A stretch of DNA of 64,000 bases from Streptomyces sp. NBC_01197 (GTDB lineage Bacteria; Actinomycetota; Actinomycetes; Streptomycetales; Streptomycetaceae), in NCBI RefSeq assembly GCF_036010505.1, contig NZ_CP108569.1, positions 5,943,001-6,007,000 of the forward strand. Direction: 5' to 3'. The notes beneath the pieces are model-generated. The model ran no database searches and was not told the DNA's origin. It saw only the letters and a list, made by a program, of their open reading frames with translations. This document shows, one piece after another, positions 37,077 through 45,547 of this stretch; position 1 is the first letter of the stretch, and each line of letters starts with the position of its first letter. The position numbers were made by a program, and so were the translations under genes.

Positions 37077-37909
37077 ATCTTCACCGCGCCGCTGACCAGG
37101 GCCTGCTGCATCCGTTTCTGCAGCAGCGTGTACATGATCCAGACCGGCACGAGAGTGAGGATCGTACCGGCCGTGAGGACGCCGTAGTCGGTGCCGATCT
37201 GCGATTTCAGGGTGGGCAGAGCGACCTGGATGGTCCGCAGGTCTGGGTCCGGGCCGATGATGATCAGCGAGTACAGGTACTCGTTCCAGAAGGTCAGGAA
37301 GTTCAGCAGCAGCACCGTCGCGATGCCCGGCATGCACATCGGGGTGTAGATGTGCCGCAGTACGCCGAAGGTCGAGGCGCCGTCGATCCGGGCAGCCTCC
37401 TCCATCTCGGGCGGGATGGTGCGCATGAACTGGATGAGGATCACCACTGACAGCGGCATCGCGGTGGCCGGCAGGAACAGCACCATGAACAGCCGGGTGT
37501 GGAAGAGCCCGGTGGCCGCGGAGAGCAGGAAGGTGGGGAAGAGGGCGGCGAAGGTGGGGATGAGGAAGCCGAGCGAGAAGATCCGCTCGATGGCGGCGCC
37601 TACCCGGCCCCGCGCGCGGGCCAGCGAGAACGCCGCCGGAATCGCGAGCCCCAGCGTCAGCGTCAGCGAGAACACCGTGACGATCCCGGAGTTGAGGATC
37701 GCCATCCCGAGACCGGCGCTCTCGAACGCGGTACGGAAGTTCCCGGCCCCGAACGACGTCGGAGGCGCGAGCGGGTGGGCGAAGATGGCCTCGTTGGACT
37801 TGAACGCCGACGCCAGGAAGTAGTAAAGCGGGACGGCGAGCAGGACGGCGTACGCCCACACCAGAATGTGCGCGGGGAGCCAGGACTTCCTGAACTTCAT
37901 GGTGGCCAT
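37073..37909 (-). CDS. Carbohydrate ABC permease (MalG type)
   Basis: 278 residues, six predicted membrane helices, with the coupling loop EEAARIDGASTFGVLRHIYTPMCMPGI (EAA motif) facing the ATPase. This is the CUT1 sugar-permease pattern, MalG-like, ending in ...LLQKRMQQALVSGAVKM. ATG 37909 has GGAG eight bases upstream. Partner of the permease at 37924. No ATPase gene is in the operon, so the pair probably uses a shared ATPase such as MsiK, as many Streptomyces sugar importers do. Confidence 0.93.
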   Translation of the reverse strand: MATMKFRKSWLPAHILVWAYAVLLAVPLYYFLASAFKSNEAIFAHPLAPPTSFGAGNFRTAFESAGLGMAILNSGIVTVFSLTLTLGLAIPAAFSLARARGRVGAAIERIFSLGFLIPTFAALFPTFLLSAATGLFHTRLFMVLFLPATAMPLSVVILIQFMRTIPPEMEEAARIDGASTFGVLRHIYTPMCMPGIATVLLLNFLTFWNEYLYSLIIIGPDPDLRTIQVALPTLKSQIGTDYGVLTAGTILTLVPVWIMYTLLQKRMQQALVSGAVKM

Positions 37910-37923
37910 GGGTCGGGCTCCGA

Positions 37924-38850
37924 TCAGTAGCTCTGGCGGAAGACGCGGCGAATGGCGAGCAGTCCGGCAAGACCCGCGAGGAAGAGGACCACACCGACGG
38001 CCTGGCTGTAGCCGAGGTCGCTCTCCATGAACGCCTTCTCGTAGACGAGGAAGGACAGCGTGGTCGAGGAGTTGGCGGGGCCGCCCTGGGTCAGCAGCAG
38101 CACCTGCTGCGCGGAGCCGAAGAGCGTCCAGAGGAACTGGAGCATCGTGACGACACCGACGTACTCCTTGATGACCGGGAAGTGGATGCGCCACATGGCG
38201 CGCCAGTGCCCGGCGCCGTCCAGCTGCGCCGCCTCGCCGATTTCCTCGGGCACGCTGTCGAGCCGCGCGGCGAAGAGAACCGCGGTGAAGCCGATTCCGG
38301 CCCAGACGTCCAGGGCGATCAGGCAGTAGAGCGCGGTGTCGGGGTTGGCGAGCCAGGCGTCGGTCACCGATCCGAGGCCGACGGACTCCAGTGCGCCGTT
38401 GACCAGGCCGTCCGGGGCGAGGGCGGCGTAGAAGACCATGGCCTTGGCCGGGGTGGAGATGAGCCCGGGGACGAACAGCAGATAGCGGATCACCCGGTGG
38501 CCGGGCGGCTTCCGGGCGACGTAGTAACCGACCATGTAGGCACAGACGATCATCACCGGGAGGGCGAGGACCATCTGCAGACCGGTGTTGCGCACGGCCT
38601 GCCAGAAGACGGGATCGTCGAAGAGGGCCTGGAAGTTGCCGGTCCCGGCGAAGGACGTCGGCTGGAGCATGCCGGGCCAGTGCAGGGCGGCGATCACGAA
38701 GATCGCGACCATCGGCCCGGCCATGAAGACCAGATACCAGACGAGGGCGGGCAGCGCGAGGACCGTGGTGCGCGGAGCGCGCTGCCCGCGCCGTGCGGCG
38801 GGCGGGGCGGCCTGCCGGGAGGCGGGCCTGACGGACGAGGTCATCGTCAT
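37924..38850 (-). CDS. Carbohydrate ABC permease (MalF type)
   Basis: 308 residues: a basic cytosolic start, then six predicted helices, with LALPALVWYLVFMAGPMVAIFVIA first. The EAA loop is EEIGEAAQLDGAGHWRAMWRIHFPVI. Typical MalF-type CUT1 permease with TQGGPANSSTTLSFLVYEKAF before the last helices. ATG 38850. It lies 12 bases after the solute-binding protein gene and 14 before the second permease, within one operon. Confidence 0.93.
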   Translation of the reverse strand: MTMTSSVRPASRQAAPPAARRGQRAPRTTVLALPALVWYLVFMAGPMVAIFVIAALHWPGMLQPTSFAGTGNFQALFDDPVFWQAVRNTGLQMVLALPVMIVCAYMVGYYVARKPPGHRVIRYLLFVPGLISTPAKAMVFYAALAPDGLVNGALESVGLGSVTDAWLANPDTALYCLIALDVWAGIGFTAVLFAARLDSVPEEIGEAAQLDGAGHWRAMWRIHFPVIKEYVGVVTMLQFLWTLFGSAQQVLLLTQGGPANSSTTLSFLVYEKAFMESDLGYSQAVGVVLFLAGLAGLLAIRRVFRQSY

Positions 38851-38862
38851 GGGGTTGCCTCC

Positions 38863-40155
38863 TCAGGCGTTGCGGTACGCGCCCTGGAGCGCGGCGAGAA
38901 TACGGCGGGAGCTGACGCCCGGGGTGAAGGCGGTGCTGGTGGCCTGGATCATCGGCTGGACGGCCGACGGCGGTACGTAGAGGTCTGGCAGCACAACCTG
39001 GCTGACGCCGCTGCCGAGTTGCTGCGCCTTCGCGACCAGCGGGAACCGGTCGCTGAGGGTGTCCGTCCGTACCGCCATGTCCCGGCCGCCCTCCGAGACG
39101 AAGCGGCTGACGACCTCCGGCCGGTACATGAAGCGCACGAACTTCTCGACGGTCCCGATCTTCCTGGTGCCGTTGGGGCTGACCCAGAACCCGTTGACGG
39201 TGAAGGTCCGCAGGATGGTCGGTTTGTCGTGCACAGCGCCGGGCGGCAGTGGCCAGCCGCCGACGTCCGTATGGCTGGCAACGTTGTCAGGAACGCGGGC
39301 GAGAGCGGAGGACATCGCCGACTGCATGGCGGCGGCCCCGGTGTTGAACTGTGTGGTCATCGAGTCGGTGGTGAGTCCCTGGGCCTTGTCGGTGAAGACA
39401 CCGGCGTCCCGCAGCTCGACGAAGTACTCGATGCCTTCCCGCGCCCCCTTGATCCCGCTGAAGTCACCGGTGGCGTACAGCTTCTTGGCCTGGTCGGCGG
39501 TGAGGAAGGACTGGATGATCTGGGCGAGGAGCTTCTGCCCGGTCCAGTCGTTGCCGCCGATGGTGACGGGGGCGGTGCCCTTCGCGCGGAGCTTCCTGGC
39601 CGCGGCGATCAGGGCGTCCCCGGTGAGCGGGATGTCCTCGACACCCGCTGCGCGCAGCAGAGCGCGGTTGAAGGCGACGGGCCAGTTGCTCGCGATGTAG
39701 GGGAGGGCGCGGAGCCTGCCCTTCTCATCGGTCCACTCCGCGAGCGCGGCGGGCAGGATGCGCTTGCGCAGGTCCCAGTCGTCGAGATAGCCGTTGACAG
39801 TCACCGTGGCGCCGAGTTCGGTCCAGGAGACGGTCTTGTCATAGAGGTTGACCATGACGACGTCGGCCTCTTTGTGGGCCAGCCGCGAGGTCTCGTAGAC
39901 CTGCCCCAGTTCGTCCCCGTTGATCAGGCTCTTGACCTTGAGCCCCGGGTTCTCCTTGCGGAACATGTCGAGAACGGCCCGGTAGGTCGCGGAGCCGGGA
40001 GCGGTGCCGCCCAGCGAACTGTGGACGACCAGGGTGTCGGGGTCGGACTCGTCCCCTCCGAGCATCCCGCACCCGGAAAGCCCGGGCCCGGCGACACCGG
40101 CGGCGACGGCCGCACCCGCGGAGATGAACCCACGGCGATTCAGCATGGAACGCAC
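38863..40155 (-). CDS. Sugar-binding lipoprotein of the ABC importer
   Basis: 430 residues, family 1 extracellular solute-binding protein. The N-terminus has a twin-arginine pattern (LNRRGFIS) plus a lipobox LSGC, so it is probably a Tat-exported lipoprotein. The mature part shows RKENPGLKVKSL, LPYIASNWPVAFNRALLRAAGV, and the hinge-region GAAAMQSAMSSALARV. First gene of the operon. GTG 40155 has AGGAGG nine bases upstream; the ATG at 40146 is too far from it. The sugar cannot be read from sequence; the operon's hydrolase suggests a beta-linked oligosaccharide. Confidence 0.9.
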   Translation of the reverse strand: MRSMLNRRGFISAGAAVAAGVAGPGLSGCGMLGGDESDPDTLVVHSSLGGTAPGSATYRAVLDMFRKENPGLKVKSLINGDELGQVYETSRLAHKEADVVMVNLYDKTVSWTELGATVTVNGYLDDWDLRKRILPAALAEWTDEKGRLRALPYIASNWPVAFNRALLRAAGVEDIPLTGDALIAAARKLRAKGTAPVTIGGNDWTGQKLLAQIIQSFLTADQAKKLYATGDFSGIKGAREGIEYFVELRDAGVFTDKAQGLTTDSMTTQFNTGAAAMQSAMSSALARVPDNVASHTDVGGWPLPPGAVHDKPTILRTFTVNGFWVSPNGTRKIGTVEKFVRFMYRPEVVSRFVSEGGRDMAVRTDTLSDRFPLVAKAQQLGSGVSQVVLPDLYVPPSAVQPMIQATSTAFTPGVSSRRILAALQGAYRNA

Positions 40156-40202
40156 GGTTTGCGGCCTCCTGCGGGGGCGGGGGAGTGGGGGCCCAGCAGG
40201 TG

Positions 40203-40216
40203 GTTAATCGATACAC
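40203..40216 (-). promoter_or_regulatory. Putative LacI-type operator of the sugar operon
   Basis: On the minus strand GTGTATCGATTAAC, an imperfect palindrome around a central CG (5 of 7 positions paired), as is usual for LacI-family sites. It lies about 10-25 bases after the predicted transcription start and 48 bases before the gene start. Confidence 0.55.
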
Positions 40217-40231
40217 CCGCGAGGTGCGAGC

Positions 40232-40260
40232 ACCGTACGAGGCAGTGGGGGCAGGGTCAA
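40232..40260 (-). promoter_or_regulatory. Housekeeping-type promoter of the sugar operon
   Basis: On the minus strand TTGACC (40260-40255), a 17-base spacer, and TACGGT (40237-40232). The spacing is ideal and the only operon start lies downstream. Confidence 0.65.
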
Positions 40261-40346
40261 CCCCCCATTGCACATGGTGATTTCGTGCGGTGGCTATGGG
40301 GGGAAATCGGCTGTTCATCCGCCCGGTACAAGCGGGCGGGCCGGTG

Positions 40347-40700
40347 TCAGGGGCTGGCGAGGATGACCAGTCGCTGGGTTGCCCGGTCATCGCGACGTAG
40401 CGGTCGACCGCTCCCTCGATGCCGTCGCCGAACGTCTCCGGGTCGATCAGGACGACCAGGTCGAATTCGAGCCCCTTCGCCAGCTCCGGGGTCAGCGACC
40501 GGACGCGGGGCGCCGGCCGGAACGCGGGATCGCCGATGACGCATGCGGTGCCATCGGCGTGCGCGGAGATCGGCGATCGACTGGGCGAGGCACGCCGCGA
40601 TGGCTGCGAAGTGCTGCTCATCGCCAGCGATCAGTGCCGGGTCGGCCTTGGGGGCAAGGCGGTCGGGAAGGTCGAACGCTCTGAGGGCCAGAGGGTTCAC
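40347..40700 (-). pseudogene. Remnant of a HelR-like (HelD-type) RNA polymerase-recycling ATPase
   Basis: The two ends of one large protein are fused with the middle missing. From GTG 40700 one frame reads FDLPDRLAPKADPALIAGDE and continues to SIADLRA, which matches the N-terminus of HelR-type ATPases. After about 40565 a second frame reads ACVIGDPAFRP and then LAKGLEFDLVVLIDPE...VDRYVAMT, their extreme C-terminal helicase motifs. One missing C after ATGACC then returns to the first frame for RATQRLVILASP and a stop. About 600 residues, including Walker A, are gone. HelR frees RNA polymerase from rifamycins; this copy cannot. Family recognition is from memory. Confidence 0.75.
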
Positions 40701-40804
40701 ATCATTAATTCCGAGACAAGACCGCGGGCGGATCCCTGCGGACGGATGACTGCGGCGGACGGCTCTGGACGCTCAACCTCCCGAGCAGGGCCCGGCCCCC
40801 GGCG

Positions 40805-41338
40805 TCACAACGACTTCGACCAATCGGTCAGAGCCGTGAAGTCCCGCTCCCGCAAGCCGTGTCGGGGTGCGATCCGCAGGAGGAGCGACGGCGCGTCATG
40901 GTGCGTCGTGACATGAGCCGTGTCCAGGTCCGTGATCATGTCGTCCACCCAGGCGAAGGGACGGCCCGCCGCCCACTCCAGAAGTGGGCGCGTCTTCCAG
41001 TAGAGGCCGTCGGGGTCCTTGGCGAAGAGCTCGGGCCATTCGATGACCGGAAGGGCGCGCGGCAGGCCGATGGCCGGGGCGATCATCTCGTTCGCCTGGT
41101 GCATCCAGGTCGTCGCCCACACGAGTTCGAAGGGGAGAGCGGTGAGGCGGGCCCCGTGTCCCGGATGGAGCCGGACGCACAGGCCGCGGCGGTGGGCCCG
41201 GGAACCTGGTGTCTGGCGGGCGAGCCAGTTCGCCGGATGGAGGCGGTGGGCTGTGTAACCGCGCAGGCGGGCGAGGCGGGCGGCGTACGGGTTGAGGGGG
41301 CCGTCCACGTCGATGAGGAGCAGCGGGCGATCTGTCAT
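40805..41338 (-). CDS. HAD-like hydrolase domain protein
   Basis: 177 residues. The N-terminus PLLLIDVDGPLNPYA fits HAD motif I (DxDG). LPFELVWATTWMHQANEM carries a Thr-Thr in the motif II position, and FAWVDDMITDLD resembles the acidic motif IV. These suggest a phosphatase-like fold acting on an unknown phosphorylated substrate. It is common in actinomycetes as a protein of unknown function. ATG 41338. It is divergent from the NB-ARC gene, 60 bases away, and downstream of nothing obvious. Confidence 0.75.
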   Translation of the reverse strand: MTDRPLLLIDVDGPLNPYAARLARLRGYTAHRLHPANWLARQTPGSRAHRRGLCVRLHPGHGARLTALPFELVWATTWMHQANEMIAPAIGLPRALPVIEWPELFAKDPDGLYWKTRPLLEWAAGRPFAWVDDMITDLDTAHVTTHHDAPSLLLRIAPRHGLRERDFTALTDWSKSL

Positions 41339-41386
41339 GGCACATTACTTCCCGTGGTGAGGCACCCCAATGTCAGTGGCCCTGCT

Positions 41387-41392
41387 TAGAGT
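41387..41392 (+). promoter_or_regulatory. Possible -10 box for a leaderless NB-ARC transcript
   Basis: TAGAGT ends 6 bases before the GTG at 41399 and there is no ribosome-binding site, so transcription probably starts at the GTG itself. No good -35 is seen. Confidence 0.35.
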
Positions 41393-41398
41393 TGACGC

Positions 41399-43534
41399 GT
41401 GGTCGATGAGACGCGGAACAGTGTGAGCGGGCAGGCCAGAGTGGAGACGGTCGTCCAGGCCGGGAGCGTGGGGGAGGTCCACTTTCATCAGAGTGCGGAT
41501 ACGAGTCATGAGACCGCCGCGTTCCAGCTGCCGCCCGACGCAGCGCACTTCGTCAACCGGGACGCCGAACAGGCATCTGTGGCCAGGGCCGTTCAGGAAC
41601 ACCGAGGAACCGGTGGAGCAGCGGACGGAGGTGCTGCGGAGCGGCCGCTCGTCGTAGCGGTCCACGGGCTGCGCGGAGTTGGTAAAACAGCGCTCGGGGT
41701 GCGGCTCGCGCGGGGGCTGGCCGAGGAATTTCCTGATGCCCTGCGCTTCGTCGACCTCGACGACCACCGCCGGGACGGTGGCGTCGAGACGGCCGAGGTG
41801 CTGGGGGAGCTGCTCCGCTCGCTCGGGGTGCGGCCGGACTGGGTGGAGCCGTCATACGCCGGGCGCCGTCGGCAGTACTGGGCCCGCACCCGGGGCAGAC
41901 GCCTGGTCCTGGTGGTCGACAACGTCCGGTTCGGGCTGGAGCTCGAGCAGCTGATGCCCGCGTCGGCGGACTCCGTCGTGATCGCCATCGGCCAGGGCCG
42001 GCTGGACGACCTGAAGGGCGGCGCCGACTTGGAGATTCCGCTGGGCCCGCTCGGTGACGAACACGCCGCACAGCTGCTGCGGTCCATCGCCGACGACCCG
42101 CGCTTCTCCACCGAACCCGCGGCGGCCGAGGCGCTGGCCCGGGTGTGCGGCGGCCTGCCCGCCGCGCTGGAGGTCGCGGGAGAGTGGCTGCGCAAGCACC
42201 GCAGGAGAACACTGCTGCGGCTGGTCGCTCAGCTGACCGACGAGCTGGCGGAGAGAGGGCTTCCCATGGTCGAAGCCGTCTGGGACGCGGCATACGGAGA
42301 CCTCGGGCCGGATGCCGCCCGGCTGTACCGGCTGCTCGCGGTGCACCCCGGCCCGTATCTCGTACCGGAGGGTGTCACCGCGCTGTTCGGCGAGGGCCCG
42401 GATGCGGCTGAGGACGCCCTGGAGGAGCTGGAGCGGGCCAGTCTGCTGCTGCCGGGGCGGGGCGGCCGTCTCTCGATGCACGATCTGCTCCGGGCCCACG
42501 CGGTGCGCTGCGCGCGGCGTGACGGCGGTGAAACCGAGGCCGCCGAGGCACGCGGGCGGGTGATCCGCTGGTATCTGCGCCAGGCCCAGCGGGCGGACGC
42601 GCTCGCTGCCGGGCCGCGCATGACGTTCGCCGGCGCGATGCCCGCCGTCGAGGGGGCACCGGATGTGGAGTTCGGGTCGGACAAGCAGCATGCCCTGCGG
42701 TGGTTGGAGGGCGAGCACCTCGCACTGTACGGCTGTGTCCGCGCGGCCTACGCGTACGGGATGGACACCGAGGCCTGGGCGCTCTGCGAACCCTTGTGGA
42801 CGCACTTCCTCGACCATGCGCACTACGGCGAGGTGACCGCGGCCTTCCGCACGGGCCGGGACGCCGCTCAGCGGGCGGGGCACCTCGCCGCCCTGGTGCG
42901 GATGCGCTGCCAACTGGCCCGCCCGCTGTGGGAACAGGAGCGGTACGAGGAGGCGGAGACCGAGGTGGGGCTCGCGGTCGGCGGCGCCCGGCTGCTCGGC
43001 GGAGCCCCGGCGCACGACGAGCAGAAACTATGGGCGTCCGCGCTGGAGTTCCGTGGCCGGGTCCGTTCCGAACAGGGGGACTGGGCGAGCGCCGTGCCGG
43101 ACTTCGAGGAATCCCGGCAGATCCACACCCGTATCCAGAACGCGTACGGGGTGCTGCTCCAGACCCACCTACTGGGCCAGGCCGCCGCGGCCCTCGGTGA
43201 ACAGGACCGGGCGGCAACGCTGTTGGCGCGCGCCCACGCGATGGCCCAGGAGCAGGAGCGCGAACGAATGACCGCCAGGACCGGCTTCGAGCTGGGCCGG
43301 GTGCTGCAAGGGCTCGCCAGGCGGGAGGAGGCGGCCGCTCTGTACGCCGCCGCCCTGAACGGGGCCCGTGAGCGTGGCTCCGGGCGGGACGAGGCGCGGA
43401 TCCTGGAGGCGCTCGCCTCGCTGGCGGCGGACTGCGGCGATGAGGAGGCGGCCTCGGCGCACCGGGCGTCGGCCCGGGCGATCCGCGAACGGGAGGGCGG
43501 CCTTCCGGAGGGCGGCGCGGGCGAGCCTTCCTGA
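41399..43534 (+). CDS. NB-ARC/TPR STAND ATPase (NLR-type) with N-terminal amyloid-like motif
   Basis: 711 residues, cytosolic. Residues 7-31 (NSVSGQARVETVVQAGSVGEVHFH) resemble the N-terminal adhesion motifs of bacterial NLR proteins. The NB-ARC domain follows: Walker A GLRGVGKT (90-97), Walker B RRLVLVVDN (Asp174), and the GLPAALEVAGEWL GxP motif. A winged-helix part follows (AARLYRLLAVHPG..., RLSMHDLLRAHA with the MHD-type motif). The C-terminal third is TPR-like helices. Such STAND ATPases are switches for regulation or antiphage defence. The motif resembles the tail of the 144-aa protein at 33615. Start GTG 41399 is likely leaderless. Confidence 0.85.
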   Translation: MVDETRNSVSGQARVETVVQAGSVGEVHFHQSADTSHETAAFQLPPDAAHFVNRDAEQASVARAVQEHRGTGGAADGGAAERPLVVAVHGLRGVGKTALGVRLARGLAEEFPDALRFVDLDDHRRDGGVETAEVLGELLRSLGVRPDWVEPSYAGRRRQYWARTRGRRLVLVVDNVRFGLELEQLMPASADSVVIAIGQGRLDDLKGGADLEIPLGPLGDEHAAQLLRSIADDPRFSTEPAAAEALARVCGGLPAALEVAGEWLRKHRRRTLLRLVAQLTDELAERGLPMVEAVWDAAYGDLGPDAARLYRLLAVHPGPYLVPEGVTALFGEGPDAAEDALEELERASLLLPGRGGRLSMHDLLRAHAVRCARRDGGETEAAEARGRVIRWYLRQAQRADALAAGPRMTFAGAMPAVEGAPDVEFGSDKQHALRWLEGEHLALYGCVRAAYAYGMDTEAWALCEPLWTHFLDHAHYGEVTAAFRTGRDAAQRAGHLAALVRMRCQLARPLWEQERYEEAETEVGLAVGGARLLGGAPAHDEQKLWASALEFRGRVRSEQGDWASAVPDFEESRQIHTRIQNAYGVLLQTHLLGQAAAALGEQDRAATLLARAHAMAQEQERERMTARTGFELGRVLQGLARREEAAALYAAALNGARERGSGRDEARILEALASLAADCGDEEAASAHRASARAIREREGGLPEGGAGEPS

Positions 43535-43543
43535 TGGGGCCGG

Positions 43544-43580
43544 CCGCCCCCGCCCCGCCCAGGTGGGGCAAGGGGGGCGG
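43544..43580. terminator. Bidirectional hairpin between convergent genes
   Basis: CCGCCCCC pairs with GGGGGCGG, plus CCCC/GGGG inside a small internal loop. It lies between the NB-ARC stop and the stop of the convergent gene. Confidence 0.55.
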
Positions 43581-43607
43581 GCTCCCCACGTTCCTGCCAC
43601 GCAAGGG

Positions 43608-45272
43608 CTACAGCTCGTACGCCGCCTCGTCGTCGCCGGCGCGAGCCAGCTGCGTGCGGTACGTTCGGCCCGCCACCTCGCAGTGCAGAGTGACCGGAGT
43701 GCCGGGGTACGGATTGTCGGTGAGCCAGGCGTGCACACCGGAGAGAACAGCGGCCGGATCGGTCCGTACGACAGCCCCTTCGTCGGCGGATCCCTCTATG
43801 CGGACGGTGAGCAGAGGAGTCTGCGCCCTGCGGAGCAGCCAGCGGGAGTCGGAGAGTTCGACCGCGGCGGTACGGCGCCCGGGGTGATCGGCGAGCGTAC
43901 GCGCGGTCCAGCCGGCTGCCGTCCAGGTGACCGAGTGCGGTGGGGTCCGGTCCGGCCGGGTACGGCGGCGGAAGAGCAGCGCGGCGCTCTGGGACAGGGG
44001 GACGGTGGCGCGTTCCGGTTCGACCGCGAGGTGATGGGCCGGGAGTTCGTTGGGGGCGGGTCGGCGTTCGATACCAATCTCCGTGCCGTGGATTTTCGTT
44101 CGCACGGCGAAGGCCGTCGGGATACTCGTGGCAGGAGCGGGCGCCGGAAGAGGGCGAGCGCCGATCCCGGCTGGTGGGGGAGCGATGGCGAGCAGCGCGT
44201 AGAGCTCGGTACGCAGCCGGTCCAGTGCCCTGCCCTGCTCGGCGAAGGCCGGCGCGGCCAGGGCGCGCAGCGCTTGCGGCGAGTGGGCTGCCAGCGCCGG
44301 TTCCAGGTCTGCTGCCGTGTGCAGGACGCTTACCCGGGAGAGGAGTTCGGCCATCGGCGTGCCGGGAATGAGCTCGCTGCCGCCGGCGCACGCGGCTGCC
44401 ATCGGGATGCCCAGCGCCGCCGCGTACAGCGCCGTCGAGCCGTGGTCGGTGATGACGCCGTCGGCCGCCACGAGAACCGAGGCCCACTCCTCGTACGGCC
44501 CCGGCAGGATCAGCCCTGACGCGAGCGCGGGGGAGAGGGCCTGTCGCAGGTCGTACGCGCCTGTCCTGCTGTGCTCGTTCGGATGCACGATCAGTGCCAA
44601 CTGGTAGGTGTCGCAGTTGAGATGGGCGGCAAGCTCGGCGGGCAGGTCCGGCCGCCGCTCCAGCAGGGACTCCGGCCCCCAGGTCGAGGTGAGGGCGATG
44701 AGCCTGCGGCCTCCGGTTCCCAGGGCGGTGCGGTAGACGTCCCGGCGTGGCAGAGAGGCGAGCATACGGTCCAGTACGGGGTCCCCGACCACGGTCGCGC
44801 GGGCGGCAGCCGCCGGACAGTGGGCCGCGAGCCGTGCGATCTGGCCGGGGTGGGCGAGCCCGTGCAGATCGGCAAGGGGCCGGCCGTCGCGCAGCAGCCA
44901 GGCCGGGTCGAGCCCGGAGGCCGAACCGGCGGAGCCTTCCCCCGCGAGCGACTTGTTGAAGCCCGCTCCGTGCGGGAGCAGGGCGAGCGGTCCGGTGAGC
45001 AGATCCAGATCGCCCTTGGGGCTGGCGGCGACAATCACGTCGTACGGCTGACGCAGGGCCTCCGCCCAGGGGACGGTGCGCGCACCCGCGGCCTCTATCG
45101 CGGCGAGTGCGTCGACCCCGAAGTCCGAGCCGGGGACCAGGGTGAACCGGCGCTGGCCGATCCGGTGGTCACCGGCGAACACCGGCGCTATGTCGAGGAG
45201 CCGGTGCAGGGCGGTTGCCGAACGCGCTGCGAAGAGGATCGACTTCTGAGGGGGGTTTCCCGGTCCACTCAT
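43608..45272 (-). CDS. Conserved unknown protein with GT-B-like segment
   Basis: 554 residues, no signal peptide. It opens KSILFAARSATALHRLLDIAPVFAGD. GGRRLIALTSTWGPESLLERRPDL and PGPYEEWASVLVAADGVITDHGSTALYAAALGIPMAAACAGG resemble the nucleotide-sugar side of GT-B enzymes or CDP-glycerol transferases. The last 150 residues are beta-rich (TVPLSQSAALLFRRR, TPVTLHCEVAGRTYRTQLARAG). In Streptomyces it is usually left unnamed. ATG 45272 lies two bases from a run of twelve heptamers and has no clear ribosome-binding site, since AGCGGGC units occupy that space. Enzyme activity is only a suggestion. Confidence 0.75.
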   Translation of the reverse strand: MSGPGNPPQKSILFAARSATALHRLLDIAPVFAGDHRIGQRRFTLVPGSDFGVDALAAIEAAGARTVPWAEALRQPYDVIVAASPKGDLDLLTGPLALLPHGAGFNKSLAGEGSAGSASGLDPAWLLRDGRPLADLHGLAHPGQIARLAAHCPAAAARATVVGDPVLDRMLASLPRRDVYRTALGTGGRRLIALTSTWGPESLLERRPDLPAELAAHLNCDTYQLALIVHPNEHSRTGAYDLRQALSPALASGLILPGPYEEWASVLVAADGVITDHGSTALYAAALGIPMAAACAGGSELIPGTPMAELLSRVSVLHTAADLEPALAAHSPQALRALAAPAFAEQGRALDRLRTELYALLAIAPPPAGIGARPLPAPAPATSIPTAFAVRTKIHGTEIGIERRPAPNELPAHHLAVEPERATVPLSQSAALLFRRRTRPDRTPPHSVTWTAAGWTARTLADHPGRRTAAVELSDSRWLLRRAQTPLLTVRIEGSADEGAVVRTDPAAVLSGVHAWLTDNPYPGTPVTLHCEVAGRTYRTQLARAGDDEAAYEL

Positions 45273-45274
45273 CG

Positions 45275-45358
45275 GCCCGCTGCCCGCTGCCCGCTGCCCG
45301 CTGCCCGCTGCCCGCTGCCCGCTGCCCGCTGCCCGCTGCCCGCTGCCCGCTGCCCGCT
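45275..45358 (-). repeat. Twelve perfect tandem copies of a heptamer in the leader of the 554-aa gene
   Basis: GCCCGCT (AGCGGGC on the gene strand) repeats 12 times without error over 84 bases, ending two bases before the start codon. Seven is not a multiple of three, so changes in copy number would alter both leader length and frame. Confidence 0.97.
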
Positions 45359-45370
45359 ATTGGATTGTTC

Positions 45371-45376
45371 ATCCTA
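45371..45376 (-). promoter_or_regulatory. Possible -10 box upstream of the heptamer run
   Basis: TAGGAT on the minus strand, about 13 bases before the first heptamer, would put the whole repeat run in the 5' leader. The -35 is poor. Confidence 0.35.
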
Positions 45377-45547
45377 GTCCACGACGCACTGCCGGGTATG
45401 GCGGTTTTGCCAATCTCTGGTGTGCGCGATGGCTTGGGCGGCGGCATGCCGAGATCCTACCGGGAGTGCCGCTGCCTTTCCTCTCCCCTAAGGTTCGGCA
45501 GCAATAACCCGTGGATTCGCTGGAGTTGCCGCTGATACGTTCCAACC

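Noticed and set aside
45275..45358. CRISPR array
   Set aside because: Units are 7 bp, contiguous and without spacers; no cas genes. No CRISPR was seen anywhere in the window.
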